Position numbers and translations under genes: made by a program
The notes under the pieces: model-generated
Database searches by the model: none
What the model saw: the letters and a program-made list of their open reading frames with translations, nothing else
What the model was told of the DNA's origin: nothing
Assembly: GCA_029239785.1 (NCBI GenBank)
Contig: JARBUG010000028.1
Coordinates: forward strand, 1-48,262
Direction of reading: 5' to 3'
DNA length: 48,262 nucleotides
From: Symbiobacteriaceae bacterium
GTDB lineage: Bacteria > Bacillota > Sulfobacillia > Symbiobacteriales > Symbiobacteriaceae
Part shown: one piece after another, positions 40,657 to 48,262 of the stretch
How the letters are laid out: every line of letters starts with the position of its first letter
Numbering within the stretch: position 1 is the stretch's first letter

Positions 40657-40700
40657 CAAAAGCGGCCCGGTTCCCTTTGCAGGGAACCAGGCCGCTTTGT
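40657..40700. terminator. Bidirectional hairpin terminator
   Basis: AAAGCGGCC (40659-40667) and GGTTCCCT (40669-40676) pair with AGGGAACC (40681-40688) and GGCCGCTTT (40690-40698), with one mismatch and a 4-base loop. TTTTG follows on the minus strand and TGTTTC on the plus strand. It terminates the YbjN-like gene. Confidence 0.85.
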
Positions 40701-40716
40701 TTCACTCCCAATCTCC

Positions 40717-41190
40717 TTATGCCGGCGGCAGGCTGCCGGGGTCATCCACCTGCTTGACCGCCACATCGACGGTCAGAATGCCGTACAGAACGCCCAGAAT
40801 CGCCTTGAGCGACCGGTCCATCATCTGCAGATTCAGAAAGACGACGTTGTGGGCCAGCGCCTGGCTGAGCTGGTCGCCTTCCACGTCGATGCTGGTCTTG
40901 TAGCGGACTTCGCCGTCGCGATAATCCATCTCCCAGTTGCCGATGACGAGGCCGTAGTTGAGGCGGGTGAGCAGTTCGGCCAGTTCGGCCCGCTTTTCGG
41001 CGGGCGCCGTGACCGGCAGGACCGAGTAGAAGACGAACTGGTCCTGCTCTTCCCGGGCCTGGGCGTAGCTGACCCACTTGCCGTTCTTGCCGTTGATGCC
41101 GATGCGCAAAATGGGCTGGTCCTGAACTTGCTCGTAATTCCACTCCTCGGCGCGGAGCATCTCGACGATCGTATCGAAGATAGTGCCCAT
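40717..41190 (-). CDS. YbjN-domain protein
   Basis: 157-aa cytoplasmic protein of the YbjN type, related to the type III secretion chaperone fold. It has an N-terminal helix (FDTIVEMLRAEEWNYE), a strand pair (LRIGINGKNGKWVSYAQA), VLPVTAPAEKRAELAELLTRLNYGLVIGNWEMD and VRYKTSIDVEGDQLS in the usual order. GAAAGGAGA lies 8 bases before the ATG. The cellular role of this family is not firmly known; a protein-binding or chaperone-like function is inference. Confidence 0.87.
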   Translation of the reverse strand: MGTIFDTIVEMLRAEEWNYEQVQDQPILRIGINGKNGKWVSYAQAREEQDQFVFYSVLPVTAPAEKRAELAELLTRLNYGLVIGNWEMDYRDGEVRYKTSIDVEGDQLSQALAHNVVFLNLQMMDRSLKAILGVLYGILTVDVAVKQVDDPGSLPPA

Positions 41191-41260
41191 AGGGCGATCT
41201 CCTTTCGGGGGACCGGTTAGCTGCTCGGAATCCTTCGCCTACGGATGACCAACATCCTGC

Positions 41261-43450
41261 TTACATAAAGCCGACATCGTCAATCAGCACGGCGCCTGCC
41301 TGGACCCGGTCGAAGCGGAAGCGGACGGACCGCACCCGGGCCGGGTCAAACCCGGCGCCGGCAGCAAAATCGGCCAGGGGCAGGGTGTAGGTCTGAAAGA
41401 CCGGGGCCGGCGTGCCCAGGATCAGGGGCTCGATGGGGCCGAGTTTGGTGAGGCGGCGCCCCTGCCGGGTCGATACCCCGGCCCAGTGGCTGAGCGGCAG
41501 GCGGGCGGCGGTGCCATCGGCCAGGACCAGCTCGATGGTCAGGTCGAGCGGCTCCAGCCCGGCGCTGAGTTCGCGGGCGTCGGCCAGGGCGAAGGTGAGC
41601 GCCCGGCCCTCCCCGAGCGCCCAGGCCTGGGCCAGGCTGTCAGGCAGGGCAATGGTATAGGCAGGCACCGCCCCCTCCCCGGTCGGCGCCCAGGCCACGT
41701 AGAGCGCCTCGTCAACCTCACGCCAGGCGGCCAGGTTTTCGCCCCGCTGGGCGCCCCCCGGGGCCGTGGTCGAAAGCAGGTCCAGGTCCTCGGCAAAGCC
41801 GCTCAGCAGATGGAAAGTCGCCGCGGCATACCGGGAAGAAATCCCAGCGGCGGGCAGCCAGTCTGCCCCGGCCCGGGCATCCTGGAAGAGCGGGCGGTAG
41901 GCCCGGTTCCCCCGCAGGGCCGCATCGAGAAAGGCCGACAGGTAGACCGCGGCGATCCGGCGCTGCTCAGCCGGCGCCATGATCGACTCGGTGTTGAGCA
42001 GCAGGCCGGCCAGGTCTGACCAGTCGTGCCGGCCCCAGGCCGTGTTGAACTGGCCGTGGTTGGCGCCCTGAATCATCACGGCTGCTTTGAACGCGTCGCT
42101 GCCCGCCGGCAGGGTTACCCGCTCATACTGCAGGGCGCCCGCAAAGTTGCTGACGTCGGAGTCAAGGGAGCCTTGGAGTGTCAGGTAACTGACCCCGTCC
42201 AGCCCAGGGAGCTGACCAGCAGGCTGATACTGCCCGTCGGTCGGGGCCAGCGTGGCCACAGCCTTGATCTTAAAATGGAAGCCCAGTTCCACCGCAGCGT
42301 TGTCAGGCAGGTAGGGCAGATCGTTCAGAACCGCCGCCAGGTAGGCCGCCTCACCGCCCCGGGAGTGGCCGATGAGGGCGATGTTGCTCATGTCGACCCG
42401 CCGGAAGAACGGGGTGCCCACCGTGGCGTTCCAGCCCTGCCAGGCCTCCAGGTGCTGGAGCAGCAGCCAGGCGCGGGCGGCGTTCTCCCCGTTCAGCCTC
42501 GCCGCCGATGGTGAGGCATTGAGGAAGTTCTCATCAACCGCAGCCACGATGTAGCCCCGGCTGGCCAGCAGTTCGCCCAGGTAGGCATAGCCGGTTTCAG
42601 AGGCGACAGTCATGGCGTGATTTCCGTGCGCCATGAGCACCAGGGGGAACGGCCCATCGCCCGAGGGATACCAGACCCGGGCGTTGACCGGCACCTGCCC
42701 GGGTCCAAAGCCCCAGTACCCCCGGCGCACCCAGCCGGAGAAGCCGGCCCACATGGGCAGCAGGGGCGAGGCATCTACCGGGTCTGTGGTCAGGGCGACC
42801 CGAGCCCCGTACTCGGTGCGCCGCCGGTCCTGCCCGCTGCCATAAGTAAGCGTGCGCACCTCGTACGGCCCGGGCGCCCCCGGGTCCCCCGCCCCGATCA
42901 GCGGCGGCGCCGTTTCCGTCACGGGCGCTGCCCCAGCCGGCGCCGCCGTTCCGGGGCTAACCAGCCACCACGCATCGGCCCCGGCCAGCAGCAGACTCAG
43001 GGCCAGAAACCCAGCCACCCACGGGCGCCGCAGCCCCCGGTCCCACGCCAGCCCCACCGCCCCGCCCACCAAGGCGATGGGCACCACCAGCAGCAGGGCA
43101 AAGACCGCCGCCTCCCGGTACCCGCCTGCCAGCCAGATGGACCCGGCCACGGCGCCCAAGCTCCCCGCGACCACCCCGGCCCACAGGAGCGACGCCTTGC
43201 GCAGCACCGCCAGCAGGCCTGCGAACAACGCCCCCGTGGCGGCCATCAGGCTGACGCCCACCAGCCCCGCCACGATCAGATCCCCCAAAAACCCCAGGGA
43301 TGAATCCAGCCGGGTCGCCAAGTAGCTGAGCGTCGCATACGCCGCCAGGGCCGCCCCGATTCCCGCGCCGCGCCAGGCGCGGGCAGGCAACGGGTTCGGC
43401 GTCTCCGGCCGCCCCTTGCGCGACGGCATGGGCATCATGATTTGCTGCAT
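41261..43450 (-). CDS. Large membrane-anchored alpha/beta hydrolase
   Basis: 729-aa protein. The first 170 residues hold about five hydrophobic helices. They are followed by an extracytoplasmic alpha/beta hydrolase domain with LVLMAHGNHAM (oxyanion HG), IALIGHSRGGEAAYLA (nucleophile Ser) and a GANHGQFN segment with the probable catalytic His. A C-terminal beta-rich domain of about 170 residues (jelly-roll-like, ending VRFRFDRVQAGAVLIDDVGF) could bind carbohydrate. GAGGAGG lies 9-10 bases before ATG 43450. It is divergent from the ger operon. Substrate unknown; polyester or acyl-lipid cleavage is one possibility. Confidence 0.85.
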   Translation of the reverse strand: MQQIMMPMPSRKGRPETPNPLPARAWRGAGIGAALAAYATLSYLATRLDSSLGFLGDLIVAGLVGVSLMAATGALFAGLLAVLRKASLLWAGVVAGSLGAVAGSIWLAGGYREAAVFALLLVVPIALVGGAVGLAWDRGLRRPWVAGFLALSLLLAGADAWWLVSPGTAAPAGAAPVTETAPPLIGAGDPGAPGPYEVRTLTYGSGQDRRRTEYGARVALTTDPVDASPLLPMWAGFSGWVRRGYWGFGPGQVPVNARVWYPSGDGPFPLVLMAHGNHAMTVASETGYAYLGELLASRGYIVAAVDENFLNASPSAARLNGENAARAWLLLQHLEAWQGWNATVGTPFFRRVDMSNIALIGHSRGGEAAYLAAVLNDLPYLPDNAAVELGFHFKIKAVATLAPTDGQYQPAGQLPGLDGVSYLTLQGSLDSDVSNFAGALQYERVTLPAGSDAFKAAVMIQGANHGQFNTAWGRHDWSDLAGLLLNTESIMAPAEQRRIAAVYLSAFLDAALRGNRAYRPLFQDARAGADWLPAAGISSRYAAATFHLLSGFAEDLDLLSTTAPGGAQRGENLAAWREVDEALYVAWAPTGEGAVPAYTIALPDSLAQAWALGEGRALTFALADARELSAGLEPLDLTIELVLADGTAARLPLSHWAGVSTRQGRRLTKLGPIEPLILGTPAPVFQTYTLPLADFAAGAGFDPARVRSVRFRFDRVQAGAVLIDDVGFM

Positions 43451-43516
43451 CGTCTATGGCCTCCTCTGGCAAAACTGACTCCAAACCCATGTCCAATTGG
43501 GGGGGAAACGGCACGA

Positions 43517-45031
43517 ATGGGCAGAGCTGCCAGCACCGACCTCAAGTCGAACATCCAGTATATCAAGCAGCAGCTCGGGAACAGCTTCGACCTGATCCAC
43601 CGGACCTTCGTCATAGGCGGGGGCCGTGAAGGTGCACTCTTCTCCCTGGACGGCATGGTCGACGGCGCCCGCCTGGACGCCCTCTTCCAGGCCCTCGTCG
43701 CTCTGTCCAATCCGCCGTTTCAGCAGCCGCAGGTCGCCGCCGATCCCACGGAACAGGTGATGGCCACCATCTACGCCGCGGGCGAAGTAAGGACGGTCAC
43801 CGACCTGGACCAGGTGGTTGACGCGATCCTGCAGGGGCAGTGGGCTCTGTTTCTAGACGGTTCGCCGCGTGCCATGGTTGCGGACCTCCGCAAGCCCCCT
43901 TCCCGCGGGGTTGAAGAACCCAGTACGGAAACGGAGACCCGCGGCCCCCGCGACGGCTTCACCGAGGACATTGTGACCAACATCGCCCTGGTGCGGCGCC
44001 GCATTCGCGACCCGCGCCTGCGCGTCGATCCGATCACACTCGGGCGCCGCACCAAGACTGACGTGGTGATGATCTATATCGACGGCCTGGCCAAGCCAAG
44101 TCTGGTCAAGGAGGTCGATGCGCGGCTGCGACGCATCGACGCCGACTCGGTCCTCGAATCGGGGTACGTCGAAGAGATGATTCAGGACAACCCGCGCTCG
44201 ATCTTCGGCATCCTCAACTACACCGAGCGGCCCGACAAACTGGCCGGCAACCTGATCGAGGGGCGCGTCGGCATCATCGTCGACAATTCGCCCTTTGTGT
44301 TGATCGTACCTACATCATTCTGGCAATGGTTTCAGGCGTCGGGCGATTACTACCAAAGCTATATGACGGCCACGGCGTACCGCCTCACCAGGATCCTGGC
44401 CCTGATCATCGGCCTGATCGGGCCGTCGCTCTACACCATGCTCTCCAGTTTTCATCACGAGATGATTCCCACCCCTCTCGCCCTCTCCATGGCCGCCGGG
44501 CGGGAAGGTACCCCCCTGCCAACCCTGTTCGAAGTGCTCTCCATGACGATCACGTTTGAAATCATCCATGAAGCCGGACTGCGCCTGCCCCGTGCTGTCG
44601 GGCAGACCGTCTCCATCGTCGGGGCGTTGGTGATTGGGGAAGCTGCGGTGACGGCCGGGCTGGCCGCACCCGCCACGATTATTGTTGTGGCAGCAGCCGG
44701 CCTGGCCGCCTTCGCCCTCCCCTTCTACGCCGGCTCCCTGGCGATTCGTCTGGTGCGCATCCCGCTGCTGATTCTCTCCGGCACACTCGGGGTGTTTGGC
44801 TTTGTGGCGGGCACGACCTTCCTGGCCATGCATGCCGCCAGCCTGCGCTCCTTCGGGGAGCCCTTCCTCGGCCCGTTGGTCCCGCTCCAAACAGGCGAGC
44901 TGAGGGATACGCTCATACGCGAGCCCTGGTGGTCGATGCGGCGCCGCCCCGGCACGGCGGCCAACGGCCAACGGCGCCGGCAGGGAAGATCGGTCCAGGA
45001 ACCCGCCCCGCCGGGCGGGAGAAGCTCATGA
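43517..45031 (+). CDS. GerA-family spore germinant receptor subunit A
   Basis: 504-aa inner-membrane subunit of a spore germinant receptor. A soluble N-terminal domain of about 250 residues starts with SNIQYIKQQLGNSFDLIHR and includes the conserved VMIYIDGLAK and SVLESGYVEEMIQD segments. It is followed by about five membrane helices with LIGPSLYTMLSSFHHEMIPT and RLPRAVGQTVSIVGALVIGEAAV, both highly typical. The frame opens at 43442; ATG 43517, behind GGGGG, begins the conserved region. It overlaps the C subunit gene by 4 bases. Gene order A-C-B is that of the gerK operon. Confidence 0.96.
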   Translation: MGRAASTDLKSNIQYIKQQLGNSFDLIHRTFVIGGGREGALFSLDGMVDGARLDALFQALVALSNPPFQQPQVAADPTEQVMATIYAAGEVRTVTDLDQVVDAILQGQWALFLDGSPRAMVADLRKPPSRGVEEPSTETETRGPRDGFTEDIVTNIALVRRRIRDPRLRVDPITLGRRTKTDVVMIYIDGLAKPSLVKEVDARLRRIDADSVLESGYVEEMIQDNPRSIFGILNYTERPDKLAGNLIEGRVGIIVDNSPFVLIVPTSFWQWFQASGDYYQSYMTATAYRLTRILALIIGLIGPSLYTMLSSFHHEMIPTPLALSMAAGREGTPLPTLFEVLSMTITFEIIHEAGLRLPRAVGQTVSIVGALVIGEAAVTAGLAAPATIIVVAAAGLAAFALPFYAGSLAIRLVRIPLLILSGTLGVFGFVAGTTFLAMHAASLRSFGEPFLGPLVPLQTGELRDTLIREPWWSMRRRPGTAANGQRRRQGRSVQEPAPPGGRSS

Positions 45032-46233
45032 GACGCCGCCGCTGGGCCGCCGTCACGCTGCTTACCGTAACGCTCCTGCTCACCGGCTGCTGGGACCTGC
45101 GTGAGATGAACCACCTGGCGCTGGTGATGGCGGTGGGCATCGACAAGTCCGACACACCGGGCCGGCTGCAGGTGACCATTCAAGTCGCCCGCCCCAGTTC
45201 CGGGGGGAAAGGCGCCGGTCCGGCGCAGGGTGGCGGCCAGCCGGTCTACATCGCCACGGCAGACGGCGACACGATCTTTGCCGCCATTCGCAACCTGGCG
45301 CAGTTCACATCCCGCCGCATCATGTGGGCGCACAACAACATCGTCATCATCGGCGAGTCGCTGGCGCAGGATGATATTACACCGGTCATCGACTTCTTCA
45401 CCCGCAACCAGGAACTGCGGATGCGAACCTGGATCGCCGTAGCCCGGGGCTCAAAGGCCCGCGACATCGTCACAAGCGCCACGGGCATGGAGGAGATTCC
45501 CGCGGTGTCGATATCAGCGTTGCTGCGTTACGCCCAGTTGCCCGGCGAAGCGGTACGCACCGAACTGGGCGACGTGCTCGACGCCTACCTGGCCCACGAC
45601 CAGACTCCGGTCCTCGCGGCCCTGGAACTGAAGCCACGCGGGCTCAAACCATCGGGCGAGCCGCAGCAGGAAGAGCGGGTGCAGCAGGCCGTCCTCTCGG
45701 GCACTGCGATTTTTAAGGATACGCATCTGGTGGGCTACACCGAGCGGGAGGTCGGGCGCGGCCTGCTCTGGATTCGCCGCCAGATGCGGAACGCGACCCT
45801 CTCGGTGCCCTGCCCTGGCAACAAGGGTGGCAGTATGGCCGTAGAGATCCGCCGCCCAAGGATCAGTGCCAGGAGTTTCGTGAGCGGCCAGACGCCCACC
45901 ATTCAGTTACGGGTGGAGACGCTCGCCTGGCTCGCAGAGCAGGACTGTCCTACCCCCAACCTCGATACCCTCAGGCTCAAGCAGTACACCGAGGATGCGC
46001 TGGCCAAAGAGATTGCGGCCGACATGCGGGCAGCCGTCAAGTTTTTGCAGCAGGAGGTCAGGAGCGACGCCGGCGGCTTTGCCCGCCTGCTGCATGTGCA
46101 GCAGCCCGCATGGTGGCGGGTCAACGCCAGACGCTGGGATGAGCTCTTTCCCCGCATCAAAACCAGCTTCTCGGTCACCGTGAAGATCCGGAAGATGAGC
46201 CTCTACACCCGTCCCATGATGCCGTCACGATAG
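45028..46233 (+). CDS. Ger(x)C-family germinant receptor lipoprotein
   Basis: 401-aa lipoprotein subunit C. The leader ends in LLLTGC (Cys21), followed by the family's WDLREMNHLALVMAVGID. Later segments (NNIVIIGESLAQDDITPVI, the RTWIAVARG strand, FARLLHVQQPAWWR) match the three-domain GerC fold. The start ATG overlaps the A gene stop (ATGA). The open frame from 44929 is a shadow of the A gene. It functions at the outer face of the spore inner membrane with subunits A and B. Confidence 0.95.
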   Translation: MRRRRWAAVTLLTVTLLLTGCWDLREMNHLALVMAVGIDKSDTPGRLQVTIQVARPSSGGKGAGPAQGGGQPVYIATADGDTIFAAIRNLAQFTSRRIMWAHNNIVIIGESLAQDDITPVIDFFTRNQELRMRTWIAVARGSKARDIVTSATGMEEIPAVSISALLRYAQLPGEAVRTELGDVLDAYLAHDQTPVLAALELKPRGLKPSGEPQQEERVQQAVLSGTAIFKDTHLVGYTEREVGRGLLWIRRQMRNATLSVPCPGNKGGSMAVEIRRPRISARSFVSGQTPTIQLRVETLAWLAEQDCPTPNLDTLRLKQYTEDALAKEIAADMRAAVKFLQQEVRSDAGGFARLLHVQQPAWWRVNARRWDELFPRIKTSFSVTVKIRKMSLYTRPMMPSR

Positions 46234-46242
46234 GATGGTGGT

Positions 46243-47370
46243 GTGATGAAGCAGAAGGCGAAGGTCAAAATCGGTGCGCTCCAACTGATCACCATCTTCG
46301 CCAGCCTGATCTTTGGCAAGGCGATCGGCTTTACTAACGGTGGGCTGGCCCGGACCGTCGGCCGGGATGCATGGGCATCCATGACCGTGGCGTTACTGAC
46401 GGGCATGCTCCTCCTGCCGGCCATCGTCTGGCTGGCCCGCCGGGGGGGCGGCCCGCTGATTGCCTACATCAAACGGCTGCTGGGCCGCTGGCTGGGCGGC
46501 CTGGTGCTGCTTCTGTTTGCCGTCTACTTCGGTTTTGCCTTTGCCACCTCGGCCAACACGATGACGCTGCACATCAGCGACTACCTGATGACGGAGACGC
46601 CCTTCGCCGTCTTCGTGGTGGGCTACACCCTGCTGGTCACCTACGGCGTCTACCTCGGTTTGGAGGTGGCCGCACGGCTCTCGGTGCTGGGATTGATCAT
46701 GACGGGACTGCTCACCATCTCTATGATGGCCGGCTCCTTCGATAAGTTCAACTACACGCAAATGCTGCCCATGTTCGATCATGGTGTGCTGCCAGTGCTG
46801 GCGGCCAGTTCGATCGCCCACACTGACGTGGCGATGGTGGCGGCGGCGGCCCTGGCGCTGCTGCCGCACTCGGTGGGCCCGCCCGGACGCTGGAACAGGC
46901 TCTGCTGGTGGGGCCTGGGCACTGGGGGCATCCTGGTGCTGGTCTGGTCGATCTTTGAAACGGCCGTACTGGGACCCGATGTGGTTGCGCAGTATCTGAT
47001 CGCCTGCATGCAGATGGCCCGGGCGGCGGAGCTCTCCATCTATCTGCATCGCTACGAGATGATCATGGTTGTGCTGTTTGCGTACGGCGTTGTCACGCAG
47101 TCCGTTGTCACCCTCTATTGTGCGGTGACGCTGACGGAAGGCGCCCTGCCCTGGCGGGTGCCGCGGGGCTGGCTGATTCTCGGCTGGGCAGCGCTGACCG
47201 TGCCGCTCCAGTTCCTGCTGGGCAACGACCGGGACCGGTACGGCATCTTTCTGGAGACGGTCTGGCCGGCGGCCAGCATCGCCCTGGCCTATGGCCTGCC
47301 CCTGTTCTTGTGCCTGGTGGCCCTGCTGCGGCCAGCGGCGGCTGCCCAGGGGAGCACGAAGAGCGGGTAG
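46243..47370 (+). CDS. GerB-family endospore germination permease
   Basis: 375-aa integral membrane subunit B with about ten helices, of the APC-superfamily spore germination permeases that bind the germinant. The beginning (KIGALQLITIFASLIFGKAIG) and the YLGLEVAARLSVLGLIMTGLL segment are typical. GTG 46243 and ATG 46246 are both possible behind AGGATGGTGG. It is 9 bases after the C gene and is the last gene of the operon. No terminator is evident in the 100 bases that follow. Confidence 0.94.
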   Translation: MMKQKAKVKIGALQLITIFASLIFGKAIGFTNGGLARTVGRDAWASMTVALLTGMLLLPAIVWLARRGGGPLIAYIKRLLGRWLGGLVLLLFAVYFGFAFATSANTMTLHISDYLMTETPFAVFVVGYTLLVTYGVYLGLEVAARLSVLGLIMTGLLTISMMAGSFDKFNYTQMLPMFDHGVLPVLAASSIAHTDVAMVAAAALALLPHSVGPPGRWNRLCWWGLGTGGILVLVWSIFETAVLGPDVVAQYLIACMQMARAAELSIYLHRYEMIMVVLFAYGVVTQSVVTLYCAVTLTEGALPWRVPRGWLILGWAALTVPLQFLLGNDRDRYGIFLETVWPAASIALAYGLPLFLCLVALLRPAAAAQGSTKSG

Positions 47371-47470
47371 CACATAGCTACTAATGGTCTTGTTCTTGCG
47401 GGTGATTGATGTTCATAATGGGGCCACATTTAGGTCCTTTGCGACCGAATCCCCCCTGAAGGAGCACACC

Positions 47471-48262
47471 ATGCAAGACCACAACGCGCTGCGCCGTTAC
47501 GAGTTGCTCTCGGAACTGACTCGCGATATCGTGCTATTTTTGCGTCCGGATGGCCAGATTCTGGAGGCGAACCGGGCCGCGGTCGGCGCCTACGGCTACA
47601 CCCGGGCCGAACTGCTGACCATGCGTGTCCATGACCTGCGGGCCGAGGAGGCCCGGCCCGATGTGGACGCGCAGATGGCCGAAGCCCGGGAGCGCGGCCT
47701 GACCTTTGAAACGGTGCATCGCCGCAAGGATGGCACGACCTTTCCGGTGGAGGTGAGCGCCAACCCGTCGCCCATTGGCGGGGTGATGCTCAATTTGGTG
47801 CGCGACATTACCCTGCGCAAGCAGATTGAGACGACGCGGGCGCTGCTGAACGAAATGGACCAGCATATTCTGGAGCGGCAGCCCTTGCCGATGATTCTGC
47901 AGACGTTGTGCCAGAAGCTGTCGGCGCTGTTTGGCTACTCGTTGGTCTGGATCGGGTCCAAGCAGCCGGATGGCCGGGTCAGCATGCTGGCGCAGGCGGG
48001 TGCGGAGCGGGAGTTTTTGCAGGAGGTGGCGATTCGCTGGGACGATTCGCCCGAAGGGCTGGGGCCGACGGGCACGGCGATTCGCACCGGGCTGGTGCAG
48101 GTGATACCGGTTTCGGAGCAGGCGTGGGAGTCGTTTCGGGAGCCTGCGGCCCACCATGGGTTCAAGGTGGCGCTTTCGCTGCCGCTGCATGTGCGGGGTG
48201 AGACGATTGGCGCCCTGACGTTCTATGCGGTGCGGGAAGATGCGTTTGATGTGGCGATGACA
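47471..48262 (+). CDS. PAS-GAF sensor protein, N-terminal part (3' end outside window)
   Basis: The frame is open for 264 codons to the window end. Residues 8-120 are a PAS domain (ELTRDIVLFLRPDGQILEAN … GYTRAELLTM … RRKDGTTFPVEVSANP … LVRDITLRKQIE). From about 135 a GAF domain follows (LCQKLSALFGYSLVWIG … SLPLHVRGETIGALTFY). No membrane segment is seen, so it is probably a cytoplasmic sensor. The output domain (kinase, GGDEF or other) lies beyond the window. AAGGAG lies 7 bases before ATG 47471. The 100-base gap before it separates it from the ger operon. Confidence 0.9.
   Translation, partial: MQDHNALRRYELLSELTRDIVLFLRPDGQILEANRAAVGAYGYTRAELLTMRVHDLRAEEARPDVDAQMAEARERGLTFETVHRRKDGTTFPVEVSANPSPIGGVMLNLVRDITLRKQIETTRALLNEMDQHILERQPLPMILQTLCQKLSALFGYSLVWIGSKQPDGRVSMLAQAGAEREFLQEVAIRWDDSPEGLGPTGTAIRTGLVQVIPVSEQAWESFREPAAHHGFKVALSLPLHVRGETIGALTFYAVREDAFDVAMT

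Noticed and set aside
47409-47459. 16-codon frame MFIMGPHLGP… between the ger operon and the PAS-GAF gene
   Set aside because: No proper binding site, no terminator and no sequence pattern to support translation.
1-48262. CRISPR array, tRNA, rRNA, prophage or transposase genes
   Set aside because: No regularly spaced direct repeats, cloverleaf-like segments, or integrase/transposase proteins were recognised in any frame.

Overview
The window reads as a chromosomal stretch of a GC-rich, endospore-forming Firmicute. The evidence is a GerA/GerC/GerB-type spore germination operon near the right end, a spore-photoproduct-lyase-like radical SAM protein, strong GGAGG ribosome binding sites with very frequent GTG and TTG starts, and high-GC codon use throughout. 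A Symbiobacterium-like clostridial lineage would fit, but that is inference from gene content, not a database match. No rRNA, tRNA, CRISPR array, transposase or phage gene was seen, so this looks like ordinary chromosome with many small operons.

Layout. 1-6.1 kb: the 3' end of a cytochrome P450, a Fur-box-controlled iron uptake pair (EfeO-like lipoprotein, then an unusually long FTR1 permease), a radical SAM protein, two small unknown genes and a cupredoxin lipoprotein. 6.1-9.6 kb: an SDR, an MFS transporter and a PHP-type metallohydrolase. 9.6-16.2 kb: a five-gene minus-strand operon (Yip1-like membrane protein, HlyD-type adaptor, MacB-like ATPase and permease, secreted eight-repeat protein) ending at a 77-nt perfect-stem hairpin. 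16.3-22.8 kb: a 2H phosphoesterase, a GH4 glycosidase, a penicillin-binding-type serine hydrolase, an esterase, an erythromycin-esterase-like lipoprotein and a tandem-GNAT acetyltransferase that appears to start at ATC. 22.8-27.4 kb: a kinase-dead histidine-kinase-like protein and a complete DmsABC-type molybdenum oxidoreductase operon without a Tat signal.

27.4-31.5 kb is the most unusual part. A strong minus-strand promoter drives a 22-codon gene that ends in an intrinsic terminator. A second, sequence-related hairpin follows, then rsgA and three tandem paralogous double-GNAT acetyltransferases in one tightly packed operon. The tandem hairpins could form alternative structures and act as an attenuator in front of the ribosome-assembly GTPase gene.

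31.5-48.3 kb: a DUF218/YdcF protein, an alpha/beta hydrolase, a creatininase-family amidohydrolase, a DUF4097 lipoprotein with a regular 19-residue repeat, a broken peptidase-MA-like gene that seems to have lost its HExxH segment, a heterodimeric ABC exporter with a predicted degenerate ATP site, small PASTA, DUF3221 and YbjN proteins, a large membrane-anchored hydrolase, the ger operon, and the start of a PAS-GAF sensor protein cut by the window end. A short dispersed repeat occurs at 16.9 kb as an inverted pair, and again at 39.4 kb, where it supplies the stop codon of an ABC transporter gene.
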